A stretch of 64,000 nucleotides of DNA from Pseudidiomarina marina (lineage in GTDB: Bacteria; Pseudomonadota; Gammaproteobacteria; Enterobacterales; Alteromonadaceae): NCBI RefSeq assembly GCF_003987045.1, contig NZ_PIPZ01000001.1, positions 124,001-188,000 of the forward strand, read 5' to 3'. Every line of letters begins with the position of its first letter. Position 1 is the stretch's first letter. Position numbers and translations under genes: made by a program. Below the pieces are notes generated by a model that was not told the DNA's origin, made no database searches, and worked only from the letters and a program-made list of their open reading frames with translations. Shown in pieces: positions 49,503 to 59,325 of the stretch.

Positions 49503-52500
49503 GTACGATATCGACCCGAAAAAAGGCATTATTGCTTGGTGGGCGAATAACTCTGTTGCCGCCAACCTATTAATGGCATTGATCATCATCACTGGTATTT
49601 TCATGGTGGGACAGGTGCGCAAGCAAATGTTCCCTGAAATTGAGCTGAATATCATTAGTATTCAGGTACCGTTTCCGGGCGCTGCGCCGCAAGAAGTAGA
49701 ACAAGGTGTATTAGTTCGTATTGAAGATGCCATTGAAGACGTGAATGGTATCGAGCGGGTTACTTCCACGGCCCGTGAAGGCAATGGCTCGGTTTCAATT
49801 GAAGTTGAAAGTGGTTACGACGTCCAGGTCGTCATGGACGAGATTAAAATGCTCGTTGATGCCATTCCTAGCTTTCCTCAACAGATCGAAAAACCAAATA
49901 TTTATCGAATTCGACCGCAACGTCAGGTGATTTGGATTAGTGTATTCGGTGATGTTAATGAAGCCACGCAGAAAGAACTTGCCAAACAAATTCGTGATGA
50001 CATTAAAGATATTGGCGGTATAACCAAAGTTGACGTGGTGGGTGCTCGCGATTACGAAATTTCAGTAGAGATCTCTGAAGCTGATTTACAACGCTATAAC
50101 TTGACCTTCCAAGATATTGTCACAGCCATTCGTGGAACCTCGTTAGATGTTGCAGGGGGTTCAATTCGCACGCCGAACGGCGATATTTTGCTACGCGCAA
50201 ATAATCAAGCCTATGTTGGTGATGAGTTTGAACAAATCGTTTTGATCAAACGTCCAGACGGCACCCGATTGACTTTGGGCGATATTGCAACCGTACAAGA
50301 TGCGTTTATTGAGCGGCGTCGGTTCACACAATTTGACGGTAAAATGTCGACTTTCGTGCGTGTTGACTCAGTTGGCGATCAAAATGATTTAAGAACTGCA
50401 GAGTTAGTGAAGAGTTACATTGACCGCAAGCAAAAAGAGCTTCCTCCAGAAGTTCAAATCGCGCACTGGGGTGATTCATCGTATTACCTCCAAGGTCGAC
50501 TCGATTTAATGATCGACAACATGCTGTTCGGCGGCGCGCTCGTGTTTATTATGCTGGCGTTATTCTTGCAGCTTCGTCTCGCATTCTGGGTCATGATTGG
50601 TATTCCTTTGTGTTTCTTAGGAACCATCGCACTCATGCCACTCCCCATGTTTGACATATCAATCAATATGATTTCACTGTTTGGCTTTATATTGGTGCTG
50701 GGGATAGTGGTGGATGATGCCATTGTTATTGGGGAAAGTGCCTATTCTGAGATTGAAAAGAACGGCAAATCAATTGATAACGTGGTGATTGGTGCGAAGA
50801 AAGTGGCCATGCCGGCGACGTTTGGTGTACTCACCACCATGGTGGCGTTTATTCCGATGCTCATGGTTGAAGGTGGCATGGGCGCCATTTGGGAATCCAT
50901 CGCGTGGGTTGTTATTTTATGTTTGGCGTTCTCACTGGTTGAATCAAAGTTTATTCTGCCGGCCCACATTGCACACATGAAATTCTCCAAAGACGGTAAT
51001 GAGAAGCAAAATGGCTTCCAGCGTGTCCGTAACAAAATCTCTAATGGTCTGCTCTATTTTGCTAAGACTTACTATCAACCGTTCTTGAAGAAGTGCTTAC
51101 ATTATCGTTACACCACGCTGGCTGCTTTTATCGGCTTGTTTATTCTTTCGATTGGTTTAATCGCCGGTGGTACAGTGCGCTGGGTATTCTTCCCAAATAT
51201 TCCGAGCGACTTCATTCAAGCCAATGTAACGATGCAACCTGGCGCTTCTGAAGAGTCAACCATTCGCACGTTACAGACAGTTGAGCAAGCATTGCTTGAT
51301 GTGGATAAGAAAGCTGAGCAAGATGATGGCGAAAACATTATCAAACATGTCAACGTGTGGATGAATGGAACCACCAGCGGCACCGTTTTCGCTGAACTTG
51401 AAAAGGGCGAAGACCGTAACCTTGACGGGTTTGCGATTATCAATAATTGGCGTGAATCGACCCCCGAAATTGCCGGTGTGAAAGCGCTAAACTTCCAAGG
51501 AAGTATTGGCGGCGGCGGTGGTTTTGACGTTGAGTTTCAGCTAACCGGTGAAAACCTTGAGGAGCTCGCCGCAGCGGCAACGTTATTGAAGCAAGATCTT
51601 GCCCAATTCGACGGCGTTTTTGATATCGAAGATACCTTTGGCGAAGGTAACGATGAAATTATTCTTGAACTGAAACCGCTAGCGACAGCGATGGGGATCA
51701 CCCTGCAAGAGCTAGCGAGCCAAGTACGTTACGCTTTCTATGGTGCTGAAGCACAGCGAATTCAACGTAATGACGAAGAAGTGAAAGTTATGGTGCGCTA
51801 CCCGCTGTCGGAGCGTCAGTCAGTTGGTAATCTTGAAGATATGAAGCTACGCACTGCGGATGGTTCATTAATTCCATTTACCGAGTTAGCTGACGTGCGC
51901 TTTGCGAAAGGCTATAACACCATTACACGCATCAATCGTGAACGCTCAGTAAACGTGCGTGCTCGCGTCGATAAAGAGAAAGTGCAGCCATTTGATATTG
52001 TTCGCCAAGTTCGGGAAGACAAAATTCAGCCGATTCTTGATCGCTATCCTTCGGTAGGATTCCAACTTGAAGGCGCATCACAAGATGAAGCCGAAGCGAC
52101 CAATTCACTGGCGCTTGGATTTATGTTGGCACTATTTGCTATTTACGCGTTAATGGCGATTCCATTGAAATCGTATAGCCAGCCGTTGATCATCATGTCG
52201 GTGATACCATTTGGCATGATTGGCGCGGTAGTTGGCCATTGGATTTTGGGTATGCCAATTTCCATTCTGAGCTTGTTCGGTATTATTGCGCTGGCGGGGG
52301 TTGTGGTGAACGACTCACTGGTGATGGTTGATTATGTTAACCGCGCCCGAGCTGACGGTGAGAGTTTGCGAAAAGCCGTTACTGAGGCCGGGGTGGCACG
52401 CTTCCGTGCGATTATTTTGACCTCATTAACAACGTTTTTCGGTCTTGCACCGATTGTGCTTGAGAAGAGTATGCAGGCACAGCTGGTGATTCCAATGGCG

Positions 52501-52671
52501 ATTTCGTTAGCGTTCGGTATTCTTTTTGCAACAGTCATTACGTTGTTGCTGGTGCCAAGTTTATACCTGATCTTGAACGATATGCGTCGCGGTATGAAGA
52601 CTATGCTAAGTTGGTATGGTCTGACCAAGCCACCAGAACCGAAATCAGAACAACAAAATTCCGTCACATAA
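49495..52671 (+). CDS. RND-superfamily efflux permease (HAE1-like)
   Basis: The 1058-residue inner-membrane protein has the full RND layout: TM1, a first large periplasmic loop (about 40-340), TM2-TM7, a second loop, TM8-TM12. The proton-relay aspartates are in TM4 ('LVLGIVVDDAIVIGESAY'). The periplasmic porter region starts 'FPEIELNIISIQVPFPGAAP' and the second half includes 'FGIIALAGVVVNDSLVMVDY'. Substrates cannot be predicted. It is the last gene of a two-gene operon with the adaptor; a hairpin follows. Confidence 0.95.
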   Translation: MSKYDIDPKKGIIAWWANNSVAANLLMALIIITGIFMVGQVRKQMFPEIELNIISIQVPFPGAAPQEVEQGVLVRIEDAIEDVNGIERVTSTAREGNGSVSIEVESGYDVQVVMDEIKMLVDAIPSFPQQIEKPNIYRIRPQRQVIWISVFGDVNEATQKELAKQIRDDIKDIGGITKVDVVGARDYEISVEISEADLQRYNLTFQDIVTAIRGTSLDVAGGSIRTPNGDILLRANNQAYVGDEFEQIVLIKRPDGTRLTLGDIATVQDAFIERRRFTQFDGKMSTFVRVDSVGDQNDLRTAELVKSYIDRKQKELPPEVQIAHWGDSSYYLQGRLDLMIDNMLFGGALVFIMLALFLQLRLAFWVMIGIPLCFLGTIALMPLPMFDISINMISLFGFILVLGIVVDDAIVIGESAYSEIEKNGKSIDNVVIGAKKVAMPATFGVLTTMVAFIPMLMVEGGMGAIWESIAWVVILCLAFSLVESKFILPAHIAHMKFSKDGNEKQNGFQRVRNKISNGLLYFAKTYYQPFLKKCLHYRYTTLAAFIGLFILSIGLIAGGTVRWVFFPNIPSDFIQANVTMQPGASEESTIRTLQTVEQALLDVDKKAEQDDGENIIKHVNVWMNGTTSGTVFAELEKGEDRNLDGFAIINNWRESTPEIAGVKALNFQGSIGGGGGFDVEFQLTGENLEELAAAATLLKQDLAQFDGVFDIEDTFGEGNDEIILELKPLATAMGITLQELASQVRYAFYGAEAQRIQRNDEEVKVMVRYPLSERQSVGNLEDMKLRTADGSLIPFTELADVRFAKGYNTITRINRERSVNVRARVDKEKVQPFDIVRQVREDKIQPILDRYPSVGFQLEGASQDEAEATNSLALGFMLALFAIYALMAIPLKSYSQPLIIMSVIPFGMIGAVVGHWILGMPISILSLFGIIALAGVVVNDSLVMVDYVNRARADGESLRKAVTEAGVARFRAIILTSLTTFFGLAPIVLEKSMQAQLVIPMAISLAFGILFATVITLLLVPSLYLILNDMRRGMKTMLSWYGLTKPPEPKSEQQNSVT

Positions 52672-52701
52672 TGTTAAACTATTGACCTTACACTAATAGA
52701 T

Positions 52702-52725
52702 GCTAGCAGCAATAATGCTGCTAGC
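52702..52725 (+). terminator. Hairpin after the RND permease gene
   Basis: A perfect 9-bp stem GCTAGCAGC / GCTGCTAGC with a 6-base loop, 31 bases after the stop codon, followed only by GTTTA. It is a weak terminator or an mRNA-stabilising hairpin before the DUF599 gene. Confidence 0.45.
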
Positions 52726-52748
52726 GTTTAGTCACAGGAAGGTCATGC

Positions 52749-53480
52749 ATGAACTTGGCGCTTATTGATATCGTCGCATTGCTGTTTTTTGTGTCCGTCT
52801 GGGTTATCTATACCCAATTTGCACGATTGCGAGCCCGTACTACCTACAGTCTTTCTCACATTTTACGCCAACTTCGTATTGATTGGATGCGAACCCTCAC
52901 CCGCAAAGAACATCAGATTGCTGATGCGGCGCTGCTTGGCAATGTGGAACGCACGGTAACGTTCTTCGCTTCATCAACTGTTCTGGTATTGGCTGGTGTA
53001 CTTACGTTGTTAGCGTCGGCCGATAAGGTGGTTGAAGTATTGCAATCGATTCCGTACACCGCTGATACCGCTCCCGACAAAGTACAATTCAAACTCGCGG
53101 TACTATCGTTACTGTTTGTATTCGCATTCTTCAAATTTACATGGTCGATTCGGCAGTTCGGTTTTGTCTCGGTGCTTATGGGAGCGGCTCCGCAATATCG
53201 CTCAACCGAATTTACCGACGAACAGCGTGAAATATTTGCGCGACAAGCTGCCAAAGTGATCGACCAAGCTGGCCATGAATATAACAATGGACTGCGCTCG
53301 TATTATTTTGCGCTAGCATACTTATGTTGGTTTATTCATCCGTATTTATTTATTGCTTCGACGGCAGTTGTCGTGGCGGTGCTTTATCGTCGTGAGTACC
53401 GTTCAAAAGTACTTAGAGCCCTGCTAGCGACCAAAGGGTGGGAACCAGGCCCGATCAAAGAAAATGGAGAATCACAGTGA
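52749..53480 (+). CDS. DUF599 family membrane protein
   Basis: The 243-residue protein has about four membrane segments (near residues 5-22, 72-92, 112-132 and 190-222) and the DUF599 landmarks 'RTLTRKEHQIADAALLGN', 'VERTVTFFASSTVLVLAG' and 'NNGLRSYYFALAYLCWFIHP'. The family is conserved in proteobacteria with no known function. Its stop codon overlaps the astE GTG by four bases (GTGA), so the two are translated together. It has a good AGGAAGG ribosome site. Confidence 0.85.
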   Translation: MNLALIDIVALLFFVSVWVIYTQFARLRARTTYSLSHILRQLRIDWMRTLTRKEHQIADAALLGNVERTVTFFASSTVLVLAGVLTLLASADKVVEVLQSIPYTADTAPDKVQFKLAVLSLLFVFAFFKFTWSIRQFGFVSVLMGAAPQYRSTEFTDEQREIFARQAAKVIDQAGHEYNNGLRSYYFALAYLCWFIHPYLFIASTAVVVAVLYRREYRSKVLRALLATKGWEPGPIKENGESQ

Positions 53481-54532
53481 CACTTGATGTATTGAAGTGG
53501 ACTATTGCGAGTTATTTCGAAGCGACAGGGCAAGCTCTGCCAGATCTACCTGATGTGTTAGGGCCATATGAAGGCCAAGCACTTATCGGCACATCATTAC
53601 GTATTGAATCTGCGCGAATCGAGTTTTGGGATGCTGGCGTTATTGCGATAGAACCCGATCAACCTGGCGATAAAGATGTTGTCTTTTCATGTGCCGTGCA
53701 TGGCGACGAAACAGCGCCCATTGAAATTGTGCGAGATATGCTGACGGATATTCTTGCCGGTAAGCTACAGGTAAAACACCGAACATTGTTCTTAATTGCT
53801 AACCCCGCAGCTATTGTTAACGGCACTCGGTTTATTGACGTAAATATGAATCGTTTGTTTAGCGGCGCTCATGCTCAAGGCGATACGCCAGAACACCATC
53901 GCGCGGCTAAACTTGAACAGTACGTGTCTCGATTTTTCAAGCAGCAACGCCGTTTCCACTATGATTTGCACACGGCTATTCGAGATTCAGCTCACGAAAA
54001 ATTTGCGGTATACCCATTTACTCATGGTGGCCCTTATAAGAAGGAGCAGCTGACGTTCTTAGCTGAATGCGGCGTCGATACGATCTTATTGAATCAAGCA
54101 CCTACCACTACCTTCAGTTATTACAGTGTTCGCGAGCATAATGCCGATGCGTTCACGGTCGAATTGGGTAAGGTTCGTCCATTTGGCGAAAATGATATGA
54201 GTCGATTTACCGATGCTGACACGATGTTCCGTAAACTTATTAGTACAAGTGAATTGGATCTCCCGAAATTTGATAGCAACCGTCATCACGTTTACGACGT
54301 AAGCCGTTCTATAGACCGCACCGCCGAAGACTTTCGCCTGAACTTTGCTGATAATGTCGCTAATTTTACCGAGTTTGAGTTAGGTCATCTGTTGGCGGTT
54401 GATGGTGAAAATGAATATACAGTAGAGCAACCAGGCGAACGAATTATATTCCCGAATGCCAAAGTGGCGCTCGGACAGCGCGCTTTACTGACCGTTGTAC
54501 CCATGCCAGTTGAGAACTTGAAACTGGTCTGA
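53477..54532 (+). CDS. astE: Succinylglutamate desuccinylase AstE (M14 family)
   Basis: The GTG at 53477 follows GGAG by eight bases and gives 351 residues (E. coli AstE 322). Zinc ligands are in 'AVHGDETAPIEIV' (HxxE) and 'YDLHTAIRDS' (later His), with 'VNGTRFIDVNMNRLF' carrying the substrate Arg/Asn and the catalytic Glu in 'TVELGKVRPFG'. The reaction releases succinate and glutamate, the last step of the arginine succinyltransferase pathway. The other ast genes are not here. The C-terminal extension of about 30 residues relative to E. coli is a beta-rich cap. Confidence 0.9.
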   Translation: MTLDVLKWTIASYFEATGQALPDLPDVLGPYEGQALIGTSLRIESARIEFWDAGVIAIEPDQPGDKDVVFSCAVHGDETAPIEIVRDMLTDILAGKLQVKHRTLFLIANPAAIVNGTRFIDVNMNRLFSGAHAQGDTPEHHRAAKLEQYVSRFFKQQRRFHYDLHTAIRDSAHEKFAVYPFTHGGPYKKEQLTFLAECGVDTILLNQAPTTTFSYYSVREHNADAFTVELGKVRPFGENDMSRFTDADTMFRKLISTSELDLPKFDSNRHHVYDVSRSIDRTAEDFRLNFADNVANFTEFELGHLLAVDGENEYTVEQPGERIIFPNAKVALGQRALLTVVPMPVENLKLV

Positions 54533-54570
54533 TTTTTAACTTTTTATGACGCACCTTGTTTGCATGTCAG

Positions 54571-54586
54571 TTGACGTAAAGGTAAA
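54571..54586 (+). promoter_or_regulatory. Candidate LiuR-type operator before the bkd operon
   Basis: TTGACGTAAAGGTAAA is a partial palindrome (five of eight pairs) 32 bases before the start codon. It resembles the MerR-family LiuR site that controls branched-chain amino acid catabolic genes in gammaproteobacteria; this is from memory of that motif and no score was computed. Confidence 0.4.
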
Positions 54587-54618
54587 GTGTGCGCAATTTT
54601 TCTTAGAACGAGAAAGTT

Positions 54619-55818
54619 ATGGCGAAAGATAAACAACATCAGTTGGACATCGTGACCAAACCGCAGTTTATTGACGGTTCGGCGCTGAAGATTCCAATGC
54701 TACAGATCCTCGCTGAGGACGGTACCATTCGTAAAGGTGCAGAGCAGCCAGAAATGGACAAAGAGCTCGCGCTTAAGATTTTCGACACGATGCAATTTAT
54801 CCGCATTTTGGACGAGCGCATGATTGCTGCGCAACGCCAAGGCCGGATCAGCTTTTATTTGTCGTCGTTGGGTGAAGAAGCAGCCAGTATTGGTTCAGCT
54901 GCTGCGCTGAGTGACGATGACATGATCATGGGGCAATACCGCGAGCAGGGCGCATTGGCGTTTCGTGGCTTTACGGTAGAGCAGTTCATGAACCAGTTAT
55001 TCTCGAACGAGCGCGATCTTGGTAAAGGCCGCCAAATGCCAGTTCACTACGGCTGTGCGGAGTTGAATTTCATGACTATCGCATCGCCATTGGCAACTCA
55101 AATTCCTCAGGCGACCGGCTATGCATATGGCCAAAAGATGGATAAATCGGGCAACTGTACCATTTGTTACTTTGGCGAAGGCGCAGCCTCTGAGGGCGAT
55201 TTCCACGCAGCATTAAATATGGCTGCGGTTTATAAAGTGCCAGCGATTTTCTTCTGCCGTAACAATGGGTATGCCATTTCAACGCCATCACAGGGCGAAC
55301 AGTATGCCGGTGACGGTATTGCACCGCGCGGTGTTGCTTACGGTATGAAGACCATTCGTGTGGATGGTAACGACCTTTTTGCCGTGTATAAGGCAACGCA
55401 AATGGCGCGTAAATTAGCCGTTGAAGAAAATGAGCCAGTACTTATTGAAGGAATGAGCTACCGCATGGCGGGGCACTCCACGTCAGACGATCCAACTGGT
55501 TATCGTACCCGCGAAGAAGAAGATGCGTGGCGGGCAAAAGATCCGGTTGTACGTTTCCAAAAATGGTTACAGAACCAAGGTTGGATTAGCGAAGACGAAG
55601 CACAGAAGAATTATGATGAGAAAAAAGCAGCAGTATTGGCGGCCTTGAAGTCAGCTGAAACTGTGCCGGTGCCACACATTGATGAGATTATCGAAGACGT
55701 CTATGACACGCCACCGAAGCATCTCAAGAAGCAACTTGAGGCGCTGAAAGCGCATATTCGCAAATACCCGGAAGCTTATCCGAAAACTGCGTCGCGTATT
55801 GATGGGGGTGACAAATAA
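54619..55818 (+). CDS. bkdA1: Branched-chain 2-oxoacid dehydrogenase E1 alpha subunit
   Basis: The 399-residue thiamine-diphosphate subunit decarboxylates 2-oxo acids from Leu, Ile and Val. The ThDP motif starts at '[19 protein letters not shown]' and ends with '[11 protein letters not shown]' (GDG...NN type). The sequence '[17 protein letters not shown]' and the '[19 protein letters not shown]' stretch fit the branched-chain type E1 alpha better than pyruvate dehydrogenase. It is first of a three-gene operon; the next gene's ATG overlaps its stop (TAATG). Control by LiuR is possible from an upstream site. Confidence 0.93.
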   Translation: MAKDKQHQLDIVTKPQFIDGSALKIPMLQILAEDGTIRKGAEQPEMDKELALKIFDTMQFIRILDERMIAAQRQGRISFYLSSLGEEAASIGSAAALSDDDMIMGQYREQGALAFRGFTVEQFMNQLFSNERDLGKGRQMPVHYGCAELNFMTIASPLATQIPQATGYAYGQKMDKSGNCTICYFGEGAASEGDFHAALNMAAVYKVPAIFFCRNNGYAISTPSQGEQYAGDGIAPRGVAYGMKTIRVDGNDLFAVYKATQMARKLAVEENEPVLIEGMSYRMAGHSTSDDPTGYRTREEEDAWRAKDPVVRFQKWLQNQGWISEDEAQKNYDEKKAAVLAALKSAETVPVPHIDEIIEDVYDTPPKHLKKQLEALKAHIRKYPEAYPKTASRIDGGDK

Positions 55819-56795
55819 TGGCCAAGATGAATCTCTTACAAGCCATCAATAATGCGCTTGATATCGCAATGGCGAAAAGTGACAAAGTTTATAGCTTTGG
55901 TGAAGATACCGGTGCATTTGGCGGGGTATTCCGTGCAACCTCTGGTTTAACTGAGAAGTACGGTCGTCATCGCAACTTCAATACGCCGCTGGTTGAGCAG
56001 GGCATTTTAGGTTTTGCTAACGGTTTAGCATCGCAAGGTAGTTATGCGGTTGCCGAAATTCAATTCGGTGATTACATCTTCCCAGCGTTTGACCAAATTG
56101 TGAATGAGTCGGCGAAATTCCGTTATCGTTCTGGTGACGAGTTTAACGTGGGTGGGTTGACTATTCGTACGCCATACGGTGGTGGTATTGCTGGTGGTCA
56201 CTACCATTCACAATCACCAGAAGCTTACTTTGCGCATACGCCGGGCTTAAAAATTGTGATGCCGCGTAACCCGTATATGGCAAAAGGCTTGTTGTTGAGT
56301 GCGATTTTCGACAAAAACCCAGTCTTGTTTATGGAGCCAAAGCGTCTTTATCGCGCGTCTGTCGGTGAAGTACCAGAGGAAGAATATACGCTTGAACTTG
56401 GCAAAGCTGATGTGGTGAAAGAAGGTAAAGATATTACCGTATTAGCTTGGGGTGCTCAGGTTGAAATGGCCGAAAAAGCGGCAGAAATGGCGGCGAAAGA
56501 CGGTATCGATTCTGAAGTGATCGATTTGGTCAGCATCCTCCCATGGGACGTTGACACCGTTGCTGAATCGGTGCGTAAAACAGGTCGTTTGGTGATTACG
56601 CAAGAAGCACCAATTACCGGCGGCTTCGCCAGTGAAGTGGCGGCAACCATTCAAGACGAATGTTTCTTGTACCTGGAATCGCCAATTGCTCGCGTTTGTG
56701 GTTTAGACACGCCATATCCGTTAAGCCACGAGAAAGAATACTTTGTGGATCACCTGAAAGTGTACGAAGCGATTAAAGCTTCGATGACTTACTAA
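55818..56795 (+). CDS. bkdA2: Branched-chain 2-oxoacid dehydrogenase E1 beta subunit
   Basis: The 325-residue beta subunit completes the E1 heterotetramer. Landmarks are '[20 protein letters not shown]', '[15 protein letters not shown]', '[20 protein letters not shown]' and the transketolase C-terminal part '[20 protein letters not shown]' and '[18 protein letters not shown]'. Length matches the usual 325-350. It overlaps bkdA1 by one base and precedes the E2 gene by 12 bases. Confidence 0.95.
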   Translation: MAKMNLLQAINNALDIAMAKSDKVYSFGEDTGAFGGVFRATSGLTEKYGRHRNFNTPLVEQGILGFANGLASQGSYAVAEIQFGDYIFPAFDQIVNESAKFRYRSGDEFNVGGLTIRTPYGGGIAGGHYHSQSPEAYFAHTPGLKIVMPRNPYMAKGLLLSAIFDKNPVLFMEPKRLYRASVGEVPEEEYTLELGKADVVKEGKDITVLAWGAQVEMAEKAAEMAAKDGIDSEVIDLVSILPWDVDTVAESVRKTGRLVITQEAPITGGFASEVAATIQDECFLYLESPIARVCGLDTPYPLSHEKEYFVDHLKVYEAIKASMTY

Positions 56796-56807
56796 GAGGC
56801 CTTTGAT

Positions 56808-58379
56808 ATGAGTAAAGATTTTATCTTACCAGACATCGGCGAAGGTATTGTCGAGTGCGAAATCGTGGAGTGGTTGGTTAAAGAAGGCGACAGCATTAAA
56901 GAAGATCAGCCGGTGGTTGATGTGATGACCGATAAAGCTTTGGTGCAAATTCCAGCCAAAGAAGACGGTGTTGTTGCGAAGCTTTATTACGAAAAAGGTG
57001 ATATCGCTAAGGTGCATGAGCCGTTATTCGCAATCGACAGTGGTGATTCTAGTTCAGAGAATAAACCAGCTGCAGACGAGCAGAAGCAAGAGGCTACTCC
57101 AAAGCAAGGTGACTCAGGCAGCACAGTTACTGACTTTATTTTGCCGGATATCGGCGAAGGTATTGTTGAGTGTGAAATTGTCGAATGGCAGGTGAAAGAA
57201 GGCGACACTATCGAAGAAGATCAGCCGGTGGTTGATGTGATGACCGATAAAGCCTTGGTACAAATTCCTGCGAAAGAAAATGGTGTTGTTGAGAAGCTGT
57301 ATTACAAACAAGGTGATATTGCCAAGGTACACGAACCATTGTTTGCAATTCGTGTGGCCGACAGTGCATCTACTGCTGGTACGAATCAGTCGGCACCGGC
57401 AGCTTCGAGCCAGAAAGAATCAACAGCTGTAAACAATAAGTCGCAAGCAGGCACTACCGAAGCGCCAACTGCAGCGCGTCAAGGTAAAGCAATTGCGAGC
57501 CCTGCGGTGCGTCGTCGTGCCCGCGAACTGGATGTGGATATTAGTCAGGTATCGGGCTCAGGCGCGAAAGGTCGCGTGATGAAAGAAGACGTTGAAGCGT
57601 TTGCGAAGGGTGACCAAGCGAGCGTTGCGACCACATCCACCGCAGCAACTAGTACCAGTGAGCCAAAAGTTGGCGGTACTCGCGTTGAACCGATTCGTGG
57701 CGTAAAAGCCGCCATGGCTAAGCAGATGATGAAGTCGGTCAGCACTATTCCGCACTTCACTTATGCAGACGAATTTGATTTGACCAATGTGATGGCATTG
57801 CAGAAACAATTGAAAGAGCGTTATGCCGATGACGGTATTCGCATCACGATGATGCCTTTCTTTATCAAAGCCTTATCGCTTGCGTTGAAAGAATTCCCTG
57901 TGATGAATGCGCAAGTGAATGATGATTGCACCGAGATCACCTATTTTGACGACCATAACATTGGCATGGCCGTAGATACCAAGATTGGCTTGTTAGTACC
58001 AAATGTTAAGCAAGTACAAAACAAGAGCATTATCGAAGTAGCGCAGGAAGTGACTCGTTTAACCCAAGCGGCTCGTGAAGGCCGCGTGGCGCAAGAAGAT
58101 ATGAAAGGCGGAACCATTTCCATCTCTAATATCGGCGTTATTGGTGGTACAGTTGCAACGCCAATCATTAACAAGCCTGAAGCAGCGATTGTGGCCTTAG
58201 GCAAAGTGCAAGAGCTACCGCGTTTTGATGCGCAAGGTCAGGTTGTTGCACGCAAAATTATGACTGCAAGTTGGTCTGGTGATCACCGTATTATTGATGG
58301 TGGCACGATTGCGCGCTTTAACAAACGCTGGCAGGAGTTTTTAGAAGACCCAACTAGCATGTTAGTCCATATGAAATAG
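56808..58379 (+). CDS. bkdB: Branched-chain 2-oxoacid dehydrogenase E2 (dihydrolipoyl acyltransferase), two lipoyl domains
   Basis: The 523-residue protein has two lipoyl domains (about residues 4-76 and 109-181), with lipoylated lysines at 43 and 148 in 'VVDVMTDKALVQIPA', separated and followed by Ala/Pro/Gln linkers. The E3/E1-binding domain ('ASPAVRRRARELDVDIS', 'GSGAKGRVMKEDV') lies at about 230-270. The catalytic acyltransferase domain fills the rest and ends with 'SGDHRIIDGGTIARF' (HxxxDG). The two lipoyl domains differ at only seven of 73 residues, so they are a recent duplication or kept alike by gene conversion. No E3 (lipoamide dehydrogenase) gene follows; the complex must share one encoded elsewhere. 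Confidence 0.95.
   Translation: MSKDFILPDIGEGIVECEIVEWLVKEGDSIKEDQPVVDVMTDKALVQIPAKEDGVVAKLYYEKGDIAKVHEPLFAIDSGDSSSENKPAADEQKQEATPKQGDSGSTVTDFILPDIGEGIVECEIVEWQVKEGDTIEEDQPVVDVMTDKALVQIPAKENGVVEKLYYKQGDIAKVHEPLFAIRVADSASTAGTNQSAPAASSQKESTAVNNKSQAGTTEAPTAARQGKAIASPAVRRRARELDVDISQVSGSGAKGRVMKEDVEAFAKGDQASVATTSTAATSTSEPKVGGTRVEPIRGVKAAMAKQMMKSVSTIPHFTYADEFDLTNVMALQKQLKERYADDGIRITMMPFFIKALSLALKEFPVMNAQVNDDCTEITYFDDHNIGMAVDTKIGLLVPNVKQVQNKSIIEVAQEVTRLTQAAREGRVAQEDMKGGTISISNIGVIGGTVATPIINKPEAAIVALGKVQELPRFDAQGQVVARKIMTASWSGDHRIIDGGTIARFNKRWQEFLEDPTSMLVHMK
56817..57350 (+). repeat. Internal duplication of the lipoyl-domain coding sequence
   Basis: Two copies at 56817-57035 and 57132-57350, 219 bases each, offset by 315 bases (105 codons). 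They encode 66 identical residues of 73 and share an exact stretch of more than 30 bases around the lipoyl-lysine codon. Confidence 0.9.
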
Positions 58380-58404
58380 TCGACTTGTCTCATAATTAGT
58401 CATA

Positions 58405-58432
58405 CAAAAAGGTCAGCTTGCTGACCTTTTTT
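58405..58432 (+). terminator. Rho-independent terminator of the bkd operon
   Basis: An 8-bp stem AAGGTCAG / CTGACCTT with a CTTG loop is followed by further T; A run precedes it. Confidence 0.93.
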
Positions 58433-58515
58433 ATTGTTCATAAAACTAAATTGCTAAAGCAAAACGTATATGTGACGATAACTTGGTTTTCGGTTAAATA
58501 AACGTAAAGGCAACT

Positions 58516-59280
58516 ATGGATTTTCCTGACTCGATTAAACAACAAACCTGCCGAGATTGCTTAAGTGGTCAATCACTTGGTTTCGAAATTCGCATGGCTT
58601 TTCAACCAATTGTCGATTGGCACAAGCAGCATATCGTTTCTTATGAGGCACTTGTACGTGGTCCTCAGGGGGAGGGGGCTGGTTGGGTATTCGAACGCGT
58701 GAATGAAGAGAATCGTTACTATTTTGACCAAGCTTGTCGTGTGAAGGCTATTGAAACAGCCGCTCGTTTGGGTTGCAATACGTATCTAAATATCAATTTC
58801 CTACCAAATGCTGTTTATAATCCAGAAACTTGTATCAAAGCGACAATTGAAGCGGCTGATATGTACGCGTTTGATATGACGAAATTGATATTTGAAGTTA
58901 CGGAAAGCGAACAAATTATCGACAAAGACCATTTGCAACGAATATTTAGTAGTTATTCGAAGCGCGGGTTCAAAACCGCCATTGATGATTACGGCTCAGG
59001 ATTTTCACGGATGGATTGGCTGACGGATTTGCGACCTGATATTTTGAAGCTAGATATGCAACTGATACGAGACATTGATCAATCGCACGATAAACAAAAG
59101 ATAGTACGAGATGTCGCAAATGTGTGCCGATTACAAGGAACACAAGTTTTAGCCGAAGGAATTGAGACCAAAGAAGAATTAGATTGTTTGTTAGATCTTG
59201 GTATTCATTTGTTTCAGGGGTATTATTTAGCCAAGCCAACACTAGAAGAATTGGCAAAGGTTCCGTTTGAAGTGTTGTAG
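58516..59280 (+). CDS. EAL-domain c-di-GMP phosphodiesterase
   Basis: The 254-residue protein is almost only an EAL domain, with the full set of catalytic motifs: 'SYEALVRGP' (EAL), 'YLNINFLPN', 'LIFEVTESE', 'IDDYGSGFSRMDWL', 'ILKLDMQLI', 'LAEGIETKEEL' and 'LFQGYYLAKP'. This should be an active phosphodiesterase that degrades cyclic-di-GMP to pGpG. The N terminus carries Cys12 and Cys15 in 'QTCRDCLSGQSLGF', which could be a redox or metal site. No membrane segment. A GGDEF gene begins 45 bases downstream on the same strand. Confidence 0.93.
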   Translation: MDFPDSIKQQTCRDCLSGQSLGFEIRMAFQPIVDWHKQHIVSYEALVRGPQGEGAGWVFERVNEENRYYFDQACRVKAIETAARLGCNTYLNINFLPNAVYNPETCIKATIEAADMYAFDMTKLIFEVTESEQIIDKDHLQRIFSSYSKRGFKTAIDDYGSGFSRMDWLTDLRPDILKLDMQLIRDIDQSHDKQKIVRDVANVCRLQGTQVLAEGIETKEELDCLLDLGIHLFQGYYLAKPTLEELAKVPFEVL

Positions 59281-59325
59281 ATAAATGGTCAATTAATAAT
59301 AATAAACAAACAGGGAGTGTCGATA

